DNA of 64,000 nt from Halovulum marinum (GCF_009697225.1 NZ_WIND01000008.1:100134-164133); one strand, 5' to 3'; numbered from the stretch's first letter, positions 47,077 to 56,584 are shown. Numbers and translations are program-made. The notes: a model not told the origin generated them from the sequence alone.

Positions 47077-48660
47077 ATGGGCGGGTACGACTTCATCATC
47101 ATCGGCGGCGGCTCGGCCGGTTCGGTCGTGGCGGCCCGGCTGAGCGAGGATCCGGCCGTGCGCGTGCTGCTGCTGGAGGCGGGGCCGACCGACCGGCACC
47201 TGTTCTATCACCTGCCCGCGGGCTTCGCGAAGATGACCAAGGGCATCGGCTCCTGGGGCTGGGAGACGGTCCCGCAACGGCACATGAAGGACAAGGTGTT
47301 CCGCTATACGCAGGCCAAGGTGCTGGGCGGCGGCTCGGCGATCAATGCGCAGATCTACACCCGCGGCAACGCGCAGGACTACGACGACTGGCGGCAGATG
47401 GGCTGTGCGGGCTGGGGCTATGACGACGTGCTGCCCTATTTCCGCAAGGCCGAGGACAACGACACCTACCAGAACCGCTTTCACGGCACCGGCGGCCCGC
47501 TGGGCGTCAGCCAGCCGATCGCGCCGCTGCCGATCTGCGAGGCCTATTTCGCGGCGGCGGCGGCGCTGGGCATCCCGCGCAACGAGGACGTCAATGCCGA
47601 GTCGCAGGACGGCGTCTGCTACTACCAGTTGACCCAGCGCAACGCGCGGCGGTCGTCGGCGGCGATGGCCTACCTCGCGCCGCTGCGCGGCAGGCGGCCG
47701 AACCTGGTGGTGCGCACCGGCGCGCCGGTGCGGCGGCTGCTGGTGGACCGGGGCCGCGCCGGCGGGGTCGAGCTGATGGACGGCACCCGGCTCGAGGCCG
47801 CGTGCGAGGTGGTGCTTTCGGCCGGGGCCATCGGCTCGCCGCGCCTGCTGCAGCTGTCGGGGATCGGACCGGCGGCGGACCTCGAAGGCCTCGGCATCCC
47901 GGTGCTGCACGACCGGTCCGGCGTCGGCTCGAACCTGCAGGACCACCTCGACCTCTACTGCATCTGCGAGCTGTCGGGGCCGTTCAGCTACGACCGCTAC
48001 GCCCGGCCGCACTGGGCGGCGTTGGCCGGCCTGCAGTACCTGCTCACCCGCAAGGGGCCAGTGGCGTCCTCGCTGTTCGAGACCGGCGGCTTCTGGTACG
48101 CCGACCCGGACGCGCGCTCGCCCGACATCCAGCTCCACCTTGGGCTGGGCACCGGGATCGAGCACGGAGTCGCCTCGATGCCGATGGGCGGCATCACGCT
48201 GAATTCGTGCTACCTGCGCCCGCGCTCGCGCGGCACGGTGCGGCTGCGGTCGGCCGACCCGCAGACGCCGCCGTCGATCGATCCGAACTACTTGCAGGAT
48301 CCCCGCGACCGCGCCTGTTCGATCGCCGGACTGCGGCTGACGCAGGAGATCCTGGCGCAGGCGCCGCTGAAGCCGTTCGTCAAGACCGAGCGCCTGCCGG
48401 GGCCCGAGGTGCGCACGGACGAGGACTATTTCGACTACATCTGCACCCATTCCAAGACCTCCCACCACTGCGCGGGCACCTGCCGGATGGGCCCCGACCC
48501 GGACGCGGTGGTGGACATTCGCCTGCGTCTCAACGGCGTCGCCGGCCTGCGCGTGGTGGACAATTCGATCATGCCGACGGTGATCTCGTCGAACACCAAC
48601 GCGGCGGCGATCATGATCGGCGAGAAGGCCGCCGACATGATCCGCGCGGACAACGCATGA
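47077..48660 (+). CDS. GMC-family oxidoreductase, choline-dehydrogenase-like (second copy)
   Basis: 527 residues. FIIIGGGSAGSVVAARLSED binds FAD; VLGGGSAINAQIYTRGNAQDY is GMC signature one; AGAIGSPRLLQLSGIGP is signature two. The active-site His and Asn are in TSHHCAGTCRMGPD and ISSNTNAAAIMIGEKAADMI. It looks like choline dehydrogenase but lies in a sugar cluster, so the substrate is more likely a polyol or glycoside. It begins 10 bp after the first GMC gene. Confidence 0.88.
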   Translation: MGGYDFIIIGGGSAGSVVAARLSEDPAVRVLLLEAGPTDRHLFYHLPAGFAKMTKGIGSWGWETVPQRHMKDKVFRYTQAKVLGGGSAINAQIYTRGNAQDYDDWRQMGCAGWGYDDVLPYFRKAEDNDTYQNRFHGTGGPLGVSQPIAPLPICEAYFAAAAALGIPRNEDVNAESQDGVCYYQLTQRNARRSSAAMAYLAPLRGRRPNLVVRTGAPVRRLLVDRGRAGGVELMDGTRLEAACEVVLSAGAIGSPRLLQLSGIGPAADLEGLGIPVLHDRSGVGSNLQDHLDLYCICELSGPFSYDRYARPHWAALAGLQYLLTRKGPVASSLFETGGFWYADPDARSPDIQLHLGLGTGIEHGVASMPMGGITLNSCYLRPRSRGTVRLRSADPQTPPSIDPNYLQDPRDRACSIAGLRLTQEILAQAPLKPFVKTERLPGPEVRTDEDYFDYICTHSKTSHHCAGTCRMGPDPDAVVDIRLRLNGVAGLRVVDNSIMPTVISSNTNAAAIMIGEKAADMIRADNA

Positions 48661-48668
48661 GGCCCGCC

Positions 48669-49004
48669 ATGCTCCGACACATCGTCCTGGTCCGTGTCCG
48701 CCCCGGGCCCGGCGAAGCCGAGATCGCCGGCATCTTCGACGAGCGGCACCGCATCGGGGGCGAGATCCCCGGCCTGCTGTCGATCCGTTCGGGCCGCTCG
48801 GAATGCCCCGAGCAGATCGAACGCGGCGACCGGCGCGGCGTCACCGCCGATTTCGCGGACCGGGACGCGCCGGCCGCCTGCCGGGATCGTCGCGAGTACC
48901 GCAAGCCGGGTGCCCGGCTGGAGCAGAACGCCGCCGGCGGGCGCGCCGGCATCCCCGCCTTCGACCTGCGCCTCGAGGGGCGGGCGGCGGGCGCCGCGCC
49001 ATGA
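48669..49004 (+). CDS. Dabb-type (stress-responsive alpha-beta barrel) protein, divergent
   Basis: 111 residues. LRHIVLVRVRPGPGEAEIAGIFDE is the typical Dabb start, and IPGLLSIRSGRSECPEQIERG follows. Later positions that are usually aromatic or hydrophobic are replaced by Arg, Pro and Ala (RGVTADFADRDAPAACRDR), suggesting loosened selection. Dabb proteins include small enzymes acting on polyketides and sugar-derived rings. Its stop overlaps the LacI start. Confidence 0.65.
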   Translation: MLRHIVLVRVRPGPGEAEIAGIFDERHRIGGEIPGLLSIRSGRSECPEQIERGDRRGVTADFADRDAPAACRDRREYRKPGARLEQNAAGGRAGIPAFDLRLEGRAAGAAP

Positions 49005-50038
49005 CCGGGCGGCGCCCCACCATCATCGACGTGGCCCAAAAGGCGGGGGTGTCGAAGTCGACCGTCAGCCTCGTCCTGCGGAACAGCCCCGCGGTGCGCG
49101 CCGAGACGCGCGACGAGGTGCGCAAGGCGATGGCGGAACTGGGCTATGTCTACAACCGCGCCGCGGCCACGCTGCGCGGCTCGGGCGCCGGGCTGATCGG
49201 GCTGGTGATCAACGATCTGAGAAACCCGTTCTTCACCGAGTTCGCGATATCCGTGCAGATGGCGCTGACGGACAAGGGTTTCGCCACGGTGCTGGCGAAC
49301 ACCGACGAGGACACCCGGCTGCAGGCGCAGGTGATCGCGGCGATGATCGAGCACGGGGTGTCGGCGATCATCGTCTCGCCGGCCTACGGCGCGGACGACG
49401 GCGGCTTCGACGCCATCTCCCGCGCCGGCATCCCGGCGCTGCAGGTGCTGCGTCAGGCGGACCGCTCGGCGCCGGCGTTCCCGTTCATGGCGCCGGACTA
49501 TCCGGCGGGCGGGCGCATCGCGACCAGGCATCTGCTGGAGGGCCGGCCGAACCGCGTCGCCTTCATCGGCGGCCTGGAGGGGCGCGGCGTGACGCTCGAG
49601 CGGAATTCCGGCTATCACGAGGTGCTGGCGCAGGCCGGGATGGCGCCGCTGGTCCTGCCGGGGCGTGCCAGCCGCGCCTTCGGCCGCGAGGCGGCCCGCC
49701 TGCTGACGCGCGCGCACCCGGAGGTGGACGCGGCGCTGTGCTTCAACGATCTCGTCGCCATGGGCCTCGTCGCGGGCTGCGCCGAGATCGGTCGGGCGGT
49801 CGGGGCGGGCGGGCTGCGGGTCGTCGGCTTCGACGACATCGAGGAGTGCGGCCAGATCTGGCCGCCGCTGTCCTCGGTCAGCTGCGACATCGCCGGCTTC
49901 GGTGCAGCCGCCGCCAGCACCATGCTGGCCTGGCTGATCGACGGAACCGTGCCGCCGCCGAAGCGGCTCAGCCCGGTCGAGATGCGGGTCCGCGCGTCCA
50001 GCGCGATCGGCCAGCCGGAAAGGAACGACGCCCGATGA
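49001..50038 (+). CDS. LacI-family transcriptional regulator
   Basis: 345 residues. The DNA-binding domain TIIDVAQKAGVSKSTVSLVLR and hinge are at 1-60, followed by the periplasmic-binding-type sugar domain (LIGLVINDLRNPFFTEFAI, then FIGGLEGRGVTLERNSGY and ALCFNDLVAMGLVAG). It should bind the paired TGGAACGTTCCA operators upstream of the cluster and release them when the imported sugar or a derivative binds. It overlaps both neighbours by 4 bp, so it is encoded within the operon it probably controls. Confidence 0.9.
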   Translation: MTGRRPTIIDVAQKAGVSKSTVSLVLRNSPAVRAETRDEVRKAMAELGYVYNRAAATLRGSGAGLIGLVINDLRNPFFTEFAISVQMALTDKGFATVLANTDEDTRLQAQVIAAMIEHGVSAIIVSPAYGADDGGFDAISRAGIPALQVLRQADRSAPAFPFMAPDYPAGGRIATRHLLEGRPNRVAFIGGLEGRGVTLERNSGYHEVLAQAGMAPLVLPGRASRAFGREAARLLTRAHPEVDAALCFNDLVAMGLVAGCAEIGRAVGAGGLRVVGFDDIEECGQIWPPLSSVSCDIAGFGAAAASTMLAWLIDGTVPPPKRLSPVEMRVRASSAIGQPERNDAR

Positions 50039-52089
50039 GCCTCGATGTCCCCCAGCACATTCTCGACGCGCTGACCGATGTCGAGATGCCGCGCCTCGGC
50101 GCCGAGCCGGAGTTCGCCGAGCATGTCGCGGTGTCCGGGCAGCGCCTGCCGGCGTACCGCACCGGCGCGCTGGTGGTGGGCAGCGGCGCGGCGGGGCTGC
50201 GCGCGGCGGTGGAACTGAAGCGGCGCGGCGTCGAGGTGACGATCGTCTCGCAGAGCGCCTGGGGCGGCACCTCGGCCTGCTCCGGTTCCGACAAGCAGAC
50301 GCTGCACACGGCGAACACCGCCGACCGGGGCGACAACTTCCAGGACATGGCCCGGGCGATCGGCGCCGGCGGCGCCATGGACGCGGACACCGCCTATGTC
50401 GAGGCGGTCGGCTCGCCGCGGGCGATGGCCTCGCTGCAGTATCTCGGGCTGCCGCTGCCGCAGGAGCGGCTGGGCGGGATCCTGCGCTACCAGACCGACC
50501 ATGACGAGATCGGCCGCGCCACCAGTTGCGGGCCGCGCACCTCGCGGCTGATGGTGAAGGTCCTGGGCGCCGAGGCGATCCGGCTCGGCGTGCCGTTCTT
50601 CAACCAGACCACCGGGGTGCGGATCCTGACCGGGGCGGACGGGGCCGAGGGCCTGCTGGCCGTCCGGTCGAAGGCGCGCGGCACGGACAACCCCTACGGG
50701 CTGGTGCTGTTCCTTGCGCCGGTCCTGGTGCTGGCCGCGGGCGGCCCGGGCGAACTTTACCGCGACAGCGTGTTTCCCAACGGCTGCTTCGGCTCGCTCG
50801 GCCTGGCGCTGGAGGCCGGTCTGGAACTGGCGAACATCACCGAAAGCCAGTTCGGCATCGGCACCCGGCGCGAGGGCTTTCCGTGGAACCTGTCCGGCAC
50901 CTATGTGCAGGTGATCCCGCACATCTATTCGGTGGATGCCGACGGCGCCGAGCATCACTTCCTGGCCGATTACTACCGCACCACGCAGGAGATGGCGTCG
51001 AACGTCTTCCGCAAGGGCTATCAATGGCCGTTCCATGCCAGCCGGATGCTGGATTTCGGCTCGAGCCTGGTCGATCTGGCGATCTTCCGCGAGGGCGAGA
51101 GGGGGCGGAAGGTGTTCATGGACTTCAACCGGAACCCGCTGCCGGTGCCGGACGACCGGCCGTTCGCCCTCGATCGGCTCGACGACGACGTGCGCAGCTA
51201 CCTGACCAACGCCGGCGCATCGCAGGACACGCCGATCGCGCGGCTGCGCCACATGAACCCGCTCGCGATCGAGCTGTACCGGCGGTACAAGATCGACATC
51301 GCCACGGCGCCGCTGGAGTTCGCAGTCAACAACCAGCACATGAACGGCGGCGTCGCCGTCGACGTCTGGGGCCGAAGCAACGTCGGCGGCATCTACGCGG
51401 TGGGCGAAGCGGCGGGTACGCACGGCGTCACCCGGCCCGGCGGTTCGGCGCTGAACGCGGGGCAGGTGTTCGGCACCCGCGCGGCCGAGCACATCGCGGC
51501 CTCGGGCCGGGCAGCGCGACCGTGCCGGACCGGCGCGGGCGGCATTCCGGAAGCCGTGTCCGCGGTGCTGGCGCTGGCCCGTCCGGGCAGCCGGCTGACG
51601 CTGCGCGGCCTGCGCGAGGAGATCCAGGCGCGCATGAGCGAGCATGCGGGCATCCTCTGCGTCCCGGACGCGGTTCGCGCGGCGCGTGCCGGGGCGCGGG
51701 CGTTGTCCGGACGGATCCGGTCCGAGGGCATCGCGCCGGACCGCCCGTCGGAGTTCGCGCGGCTGGTGCAGTGGTGGCAGATGGCGCTTGCTTCCGAGGC
51801 GGTGCTGGCGGCGCTGGACTTCTACATCGCCCGCGGCGGCGGCAGCCGCGGCGCCCGCGCGATCCGCGATCCGGGTGGGGATGCGGTGCCGCGCGCACGG
51901 TCCGGCAGCCTGGAAGCCTATCGGTTTCGTGCCGAGGATCCCGCCCACAGGGACGAGCAGATCCGGGTCCGCCTGGACGGCGAGACGATGCACCTGTCGC
52001 TGCATCGGAACCGGGAATGCGACGCCGCCGCCCGGTCCTTCTTCGAGCGCGACTGGCCCGCCTGGCTGACCGGGGCGCTCTACGACTGA
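50035..52089 (+). CDS. fumarate-reductase-like FAD-dependent oxidoreductase
   Basis: 684 residues. The FAD motif is ALVVGSGAAGLRAAVELKRRG. A second FAD motif region, GGIYAVGEAAGTHGVTRPGG with NAGQVFGTRAAEHIA, resembles succinate/fumarate and aspartate-oxidase flavoproteins. The extra C-terminal region (about 500-684) is helical and resembles the end of that family. Longer upstream reading frame is only a shadow of lacI. It may add or remove a double bond in the pathway intermediate. It starts at the LacI stop (ATGA). Confidence 0.78.
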   Translation: MSLDVPQHILDALTDVEMPRLGAEPEFAEHVAVSGQRLPAYRTGALVVGSGAAGLRAAVELKRRGVEVTIVSQSAWGGTSACSGSDKQTLHTANTADRGDNFQDMARAIGAGGAMDADTAYVEAVGSPRAMASLQYLGLPLPQERLGGILRYQTDHDEIGRATSCGPRTSRLMVKVLGAEAIRLGVPFFNQTTGVRILTGADGAEGLLAVRSKARGTDNPYGLVLFLAPVLVLAAGGPGELYRDSVFPNGCFGSLGLALEAGLELANITESQFGIGTRREGFPWNLSGTYVQVIPHIYSVDADGAEHHFLADYYRTTQEMASNVFRKGYQWPFHASRMLDFGSSLVDLAIFREGERGRKVFMDFNRNPLPVPDDRPFALDRLDDDVRSYLTNAGASQDTPIARLRHMNPLAIELYRRYKIDIATAPLEFAVNNQHMNGGVAVDVWGRSNVGGIYAVGEAAGTHGVTRPGGSALNAGQVFGTRAAEHIAASGRAARPCRTGAGGIPEAVSAVLALARPGSRLTLRGLREEIQARMSEHAGILCVPDAVRAARAGARALSGRIRSEGIAPDRPSEFARLVQWWQMALASEAVLAALDFYIARGGGSRGARAIRDPGGDAVPRARSGSLEAYRFRAEDPAHRDEQIRVRLDGETMHLSLHRNRECDAAARSFFERDWPAWLTGALYD

Positions 52090-52233
52090 GCCGAAAATAC
52101 CGTCGCCGCGAAACGACGCCGCGGCGCCGGCGAAGCCTGCCGCTTCAGGACGGATCGCAGCCGCCCCGGTTGCGGAATCCAGCCGCCCCGCCGCGCCGCC
52201 GGATCTGCCGCAGGGCGGGCCGCCGGGCCGCGG

Positions 52234-52935
52234 CTAGGTTTTCTTCCACGCGTCGTAACGGGCGCGCGTGGCGTCGTTCATCGGGTAGAGGCCGGGCAGC
52301 TTCTCGCCGCGTTCGACCTCGCTCACGATCCAGCCTTCCATCCGTTCCTGCTCGACCGCTTCGTCCAGAACCTCGGCCAGCAGCGCCTGGGGGATGACCA
52401 CCGCGCCGTCGCGGTCGGCGACGATCGCGTCGCCGGGCAGGACCGCGACGCCGCCGCAGCCGACGGTTTCCTGCCAGCCGACGAATGTCAGCCCGGCGAC
52501 CGACGGCGGCGCCGCGGTGCCCCGGCACCAGACCGGCAGCGTCGTTCCCAGCACGCCGTCGAGATCGCGCACGACCCCGTCGGTGATCAGGCCCGCGACG
52601 CCCCGTTTCACCATCCTTGCGCAGAGGATGTCGCCGAACACGCCGGCATCGGGGTTGCCCATGGCGTCGATCACCGCGACCGCGCCCTCCGGCATGTCCT
52701 CGATCGCGGCACGGGTGGAGGTCGGGCTGCCCCAGCTTGCCGGGGTCGCCAGATCCTCGCGCGCGGGCACGAAGCGCATGGTGAAGGCGGGGCCGACGAT
52801 CCGACCCTGGCCGCCGGTCAGCGGCATCGCGCCGCGGATCCAGACGTTGCGCAGCCCCTTCTTCAGAAGGATGGTGGTCAGCGTCGCAGTGGTGACGCCT
52901 TTCAGGGTCTCGATCGCAGTGCTGTCGAGTGTCAT
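52234..52935 (-). CDS. RraA-family protein (HMG/CHA-aldolase-like)
   Basis: 233 residues from the ATG at 52935. The RraA fold shows GPAFTMRFVP, then GDILCARMVKRGVAGLITDGVVRD with the Arg and Asp of the divalent-metal site, and PGDAIVADRDGAVVIP. Family members include RraA itself and 4-hydroxy-4-methyl-2-oxoglutarate-type aldolases; a conserved aldolase-like active site fits catabolism better than RNase regulation. It is convergent with the flavoprotein gene and could split a keto acid into pyruvate or oxaloacetate. Confidence 0.8.
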   Translation of the reverse strand: MTLDSTAIETLKGVTTATLTTILLKKGLRNVWIRGAMPLTGGQGRIVGPAFTMRFVPAREDLATPASWGSPTSTRAAIEDMPEGAVAVIDAMGNPDAGVFGDILCARMVKRGVAGLITDGVVRDLDGVLGTTLPVWCRGTAAPPSVAGLTFVGWQETVGCGGVAVLPGDAIVADRDGAVVIPQALLAEVLDEAVEQERMEGWIVSEVERGEKLPGLYPMNDATRARYDAWKKT

Positions 52936-53203
52936 TGTCGGTCCTCTCTTCACGTTCCGGCACCGTCGCCGCCGCCGATGCGGCTGGCCCGGCCGGTGGC
53001 GCAATAAGCGCGGGCCTTGGCAAGAAACGCAAGCGCGGGCGGGCCGGCAGCGCACCGTTGCGGGTCGAGGCGAAAGGGCCCGGCGCGGTCGAAGCCTTCC
53101 CCGAGCCGCACTTCGTGTGCCGGATCTCGCTGCCCATTCCGGGCGGATGACGGCGGGTCGGCCGGTGCGTCCGGACGCGCGCGGTGCGGCGGACCCGCTA
53201 CGT

Positions 53204-54928
53204 TCAATCCTGCGCGGAAGTCGGGGCCGGTTCGGCCAGCGGCACCTCCATCCGGCACGACAGGCCCTCAGGCCCGAAGTCGAACCGGGCCTCGGACGAG
53301 ACCTGTCTGAGCAGCGCGCTTCCGAACCCCTGCTTGATGGGCGCGACGACCGCCGGGCCGTCGCGCTCGCGCCACTCGAACCGCAGCAGCGCGCCGCCGT
53401 CGCGCGCGGTCAGGGACCAGCGGACCTCGACCTTCCCGTCCGGGACCGAGAGTGCGCCGTACTTCGCGGCGTTCGTGGCAAGCTCGTGCAGCGCGAGCGA
53501 GAGATTCTGCGCCTCGGCCGGGGCCAGTGCGACGTCCGGGCCGTCGATCCGCACGCGATTGCCGAACGGCTCGAGCTCAGCGCGCACGATGTCCGCCAGG
53601 TTCAGGCCGCGCCACTCCATCTGGTTCAGCAACTGGTAGGTGCGCGCCATCGCGGCCAGCCGGGATTGCAGCACCGCGCGCGCCTGGCTCAGCGTGCGAT
53701 CGCCCGACAGGCTGCGCTCGATGATCGCGCGGATGATGGCGAACAGGTTGTGGCTGCGGTGGTGCAGCTCGCGCACCAGCAGCTTCTCCCGCTCGGCCGC
53801 GCGGCGGCGCTCGGAGATGTCGATGATCGTGCTGAGGACCATCAGCCCCTGGCCGGTCATCAGCGGGTTCAGCCCGATCTCGACCGGCACCTCGGTCCCG
53901 TCCTTGCGCAGGCCGAACAGTTCGCGGCCGGCGCCCATGACGCGCACCTCGGGCTGCTGCGCATAGCTGCGGCGATGGTTCGCGTGTTCCTCGCGCAGTC
54001 TCGGCGGAATCAGATCCTCGACCTCCCGCCCGGCGAGTTCCGCGCGGTCGTAACCGAACAGCCGCTCGGCGGCGGCGTTCGTCAGAACGATCCGTCCCGC
54101 GGCGTCGGCAAGGATCATGCCGCTTGACGACGCCTCGACGGCCAGGCGGAACATGTCCTCCGCCTGCTTGCGTTCGCTCATGTCGACGAACATGTTGACG
54201 GCGCCGCTCAGGTTACCGTCGTCGTCGCGGATCGGGGTCGGAAACGGCATCACCGGCATCAGGGAGCCATCGGCCCGCTGCGTCATCGCCTCGACCCCCC
54301 GGACCGGCCGGTTCTCGTTGAGGACGATCGACATCGGGCGCTGGTCGCGCGGGATCTCGCGGCCATCGGGTGTGAACAGGCGGAACACCTTGTGCCATTC
54401 GTCCTCGCCGAGCTTCGGCTCGCCCGTTACCAGTTCGCTCGCGGCCTTGTTGACATAGGTCAGCCTGCCGGCCGCATCGACCATGAAGATCCCCGCCGGC
54501 AGCGCATCGAGGATCTGCCGCAGGAACTCGTCCTTGCGGCTGACCTCCTGGCGGGCTGCGACCAGATCGGTGACGTCGACGGTAAAACAGCGGGTGTTGA
54601 TGAAGGTGCCGTCGATGAACTGGCCGCTGGACGTGATCTCGACATGCCTGATCGACCCGTCGCGGGCGCGCAGGCGCGCCGGATAGCGGTGGATCGTCTC
54701 GCCGCGCAGCAGCCGGGCGAGAATGTCGTCGATAACGGGTTGATCGACATGCACCTCGGCGATGTGCCGGCCGATGTACTCTTCGGCGCTGTAGCCGAGA
54801 AGGTCGAGTTCCGCCCTGTTCGCGCGCAGGATCATTCCGTCGCCCGACACGAAGTGCAAAGCTATTGCACCGTTCTCGAAGAAGTCTTCGAGGCCGCTCG
54901 CGCGATAAACGTCGCCTTCCCTCGACAT
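53204..54928 (-). CDS. multi-PAS sensor histidine kinase of the HWE/HisKA_2 type
   Basis: 574 residues from the ATG at 54928 (GGAGGAG upstream). Three PAS domains occupy about 10-135, 135-255 and 260-385. The phosphoacceptor block is LVRELHHRSHNLFAIIRAI and the ATPase N-box is LSLALHELATNAAKYGALS. No membrane segment is seen, so it is a soluble sensor. The HWE type often controls general stress or light responses in alphaproteobacteria. No response regulator gene is adjacent. Confidence 0.88.
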   Translation of the reverse strand: MSREGDVYRASGLEDFFENGAIALHFVSGDGMILRANRAELDLLGYSAEEYIGRHIAEVHVDQPVIDDILARLLRGETIHRYPARLRARDGSIRHVEITSSGQFIDGTFINTRCFTVDVTDLVAARQEVSRKDEFLRQILDALPAGIFMVDAAGRLTYVNKAASELVTGEPKLGEDEWHKVFRLFTPDGREIPRDQRPMSIVLNENRPVRGVEAMTQRADGSLMPVMPFPTPIRDDDGNLSGAVNMFVDMSERKQAEDMFRLAVEASSSGMILADAAGRIVLTNAAAERLFGYDRAELAGREVEDLIPPRLREEHANHRRSYAQQPEVRVMGAGRELFGLRKDGTEVPVEIGLNPLMTGQGLMVLSTIIDISERRRAAEREKLLVRELHHRSHNLFAIIRAIIERSLSGDRTLSQARAVLQSRLAAMARTYQLLNQMEWRGLNLADIVRAELEPFGNRVRIDGPDVALAPAEAQNLSLALHELATNAAKYGALSVPDGKVEVRWSLTARDGGALLRFEWRERDGPAVVAPIKQGFGSALLRQVSSEARFDFGPEGLSCRMEVPLAEPAPTSAQD

Positions 54929-55064
54929 GGCTCCTCCGCCGCCGGCACTATCGAATCGACGCGGTGGGTTTTCCCGAAGCCAGTCTACCACATCTGTTCG
55001 CGTCTGAAGGTGCGCCGGCAGAGGGTTCCGCCGGCAGCGACAAGGCTGATCCTCGGGCCCAGGG

Positions 55065-55928
55065 TCAGGCGTCGCAGGACCAGAACCCGCGGTAGCCGAC
55101 CGACAGACCCTGTTCGAGCGCGAATATCAACTCTGCGTCCTGGCGCCAGTCCGCCTCGTCCTCGGGCAGCGGCCGCACGGTGATTGTCGCGCCGTCCGCC
55201 GTGAACGTCCGGTCGCCGGATTCCGTCGCACCGGCGCCGGACAGCGCGACCAGCACCCCGTTCAGCTTCATCGCCGCCCCCGCGCCATCCGCCGCGGTCC
55301 ACAGGATCGGGTCGCTCTCGGGGCTGCGGTTGAACCGGCAGCGCTCGGTCGCGTCCAGCACCTGGCCAGCCTCGGCGTCCGGCATCGGACCGGGGTCGAG
55401 CGTGGAGATCAGCATGTTGTCCAGCGCGTCGGCGACGCTTCCCGGTTCGGCGGGCGGATCCTTGTAGATGCTCTCCACCACGTTCCCGTCGGACACGTCG
55501 GCGATCAGATAGCGCATCTCGGCGATCTCGCGCCGCTGCGCCTCGATGATCTCGTCGGCCAGCTTGCGCACGCGTGGATCGCGGATCTGTGCGCGCTCCG
55601 ACACCATGATCGCGATCGAGTGGTGCGGGATCATCGCCCGCATGTAGCTGGGGCCCGAAACGGTGACCTGGCTGCGGACCAGCCAGAGCGACAGGGCAAA
55701 GACGATGGCGGCGCCTACGAAGATCGCGATGTTGAGCGCCTTGTTGGCGTACATTCCCAACATGTACGCCAGCATGATGACCGCCATCGACGCGCCCATC
55801 AGGATCGCCATGTACGTGCGCGTCTCGGAGAAGAAGACGTGCTCCCAGGCGTAGGTGTTGAAGTACATCAGGATGAACATCACCACCGTCGAGGTGAGGA
55901 TCATCAGGCCGTAGCGGATATAGGACAT
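55065..55928 (-). CDS. DUF305-domain membrane protein with an extra C-terminal domain
   Basis: 287 residues. Three membrane segments (MILTSTVVMFILMYF, MAILMGASMAVIMLAYML, IAIFVGAAIVFALSLWL) are followed by the DUF305 core MRAMIPHHSIAIMVSERAQI. After about 200 comes a domain unlike plain DUF305, ending FALEQGLSVGYRGFWSC. DUF305 proteins occur in copper and other metal loci. It lies 23 bp after the cytochrome c gene on the same strand, behind a copper-type dyad. The same C-terminal motif recurs as a stump at 17252-17305 in the copper island. Confidence 0.75.
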   Translation of the reverse strand: MSYIRYGLMILTSTVVMFILMYFNTYAWEHVFFSETRTYMAILMGASMAVIMLAYMLGMYANKALNIAIFVGAAIVFALSLWLVRSQVTVSGPSYMRAMIPHHSIAIMVSERAQIRDPRVRKLADEIIEAQRREIAEMRYLIADVSDGNVVESIYKDPPAEPGSVADALDNMLISTLDPGPMPDAEAGQVLDATERCRFNRSPESDPILWTAADGAGAAMKLNGVLVALSGAGATESGDRTFTADGATITVRPLPEDEADWRQDAELIFALEQGLSVGYRGFWSCDA

Positions 55929-55951
55929 AGGACTTACATCTCCGTTCGTTT

Positions 55952-56545
55952 CTATTCGCCGTCCGCGGGCCTTGCGGGTTCGGCGGTTTCGGGATCGGGC
56001 GCGGCGGTGTCGGTGGCGTCGCCCGCCGGTTCGCCGGTCAGGGCGGCATAGTCGTCGGGCGACAGCCCCGGAAGCTCGGAGACGAAGGCGGTCAGCGCCA
56101 GGAGCTCGTCTGTGTCAAACCGCTCGGCGAAGGCCGGCATGCCGGTCATCTTGATGCCGTTCTCGACGATCCAGTGGATCTCTTCGGGCTGCCATTCGGT
56201 CGCGGCTTCGGTCAGGTGCGGCGGTTCGGGCCGCATGCCGCGTGACCAGTCGCTCGGATCCTTTCCGGGACCGCCGTGACAACGCGCGCAGCTTTCGGCG
56301 TAGAGCACGGCTCCCTCGGCCACCAGATCTTCGGGCAAGGGCTCGGGCACCGCGGCCGCGTTTGCGCGGGTGGCGACCGACCGGTGCTTGGACGTGTGGA
56401 TCGTCCACCTGACGGCGTCTGCGTGAGGATCCGTGGCGGCGATGTTGTAGGCACCGGAGTAAGCGAGGGCGAGCCAGCCGGCCACGGCTGCGAGAAGTGT
56501 ACCAACGATCCCCAAGGCGAGGCCGGCCCCAAACTTTCCGGTCAT
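55952..56545 (-). CDS. membrane-anchored mono-heme cytochrome c
   Basis: 197 residues from the ATG at 56545 (GGGAGAG upstream). One N-terminal membrane anchor (LALGIVGTLLAAVAGWLALAY), the heme site CARCHGG at 86-92 (CxxCH) and a likely Met ligand in IKMTGMPAFAER. The C-terminus is acidic and low in complexity. It probably carries electrons in the periplasm beside the DUF305 protein. Longer starts to 56653 add a basic leader without homology. Confidence 0.85.
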   Translation of the reverse strand: MTGKFGAGLALGIVGTLLAAVAGWLALAYSGAYNIAATDPHADAVRWTIHTSKHRSVATRANAAAVPEPLPEDLVAEGAVLYAESCARCHGGPGKDPSDWSRGMRPEPPHLTEAATEWQPEEIHWIVENGIKMTGMPAFAERFDTDELLALTAFVSELPGLSPDDYAALTGEPAGDATDTAAPDPETAEPARPADGE

Positions 56546-56584
56546 GCGACTCTCCCGAATCTTTCCTTCACTCGGAACCGGAAC

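Noticed and set aside
45247..48468. 1073-codon minus-strand open frame opposite the GMC genes
   Set aside because: Shadow of two well-supported GMC genes and the ATPase end. Composition is Arg-rich and there is no ribosome-binding site.
48694..50034. Extension of the flavoprotein frame over lacI and the Dabb gene
   Set aside because: Low-complexity Arg/Gly sequence; the FAD protein starts at 50035 by overlap with the lacI stop.
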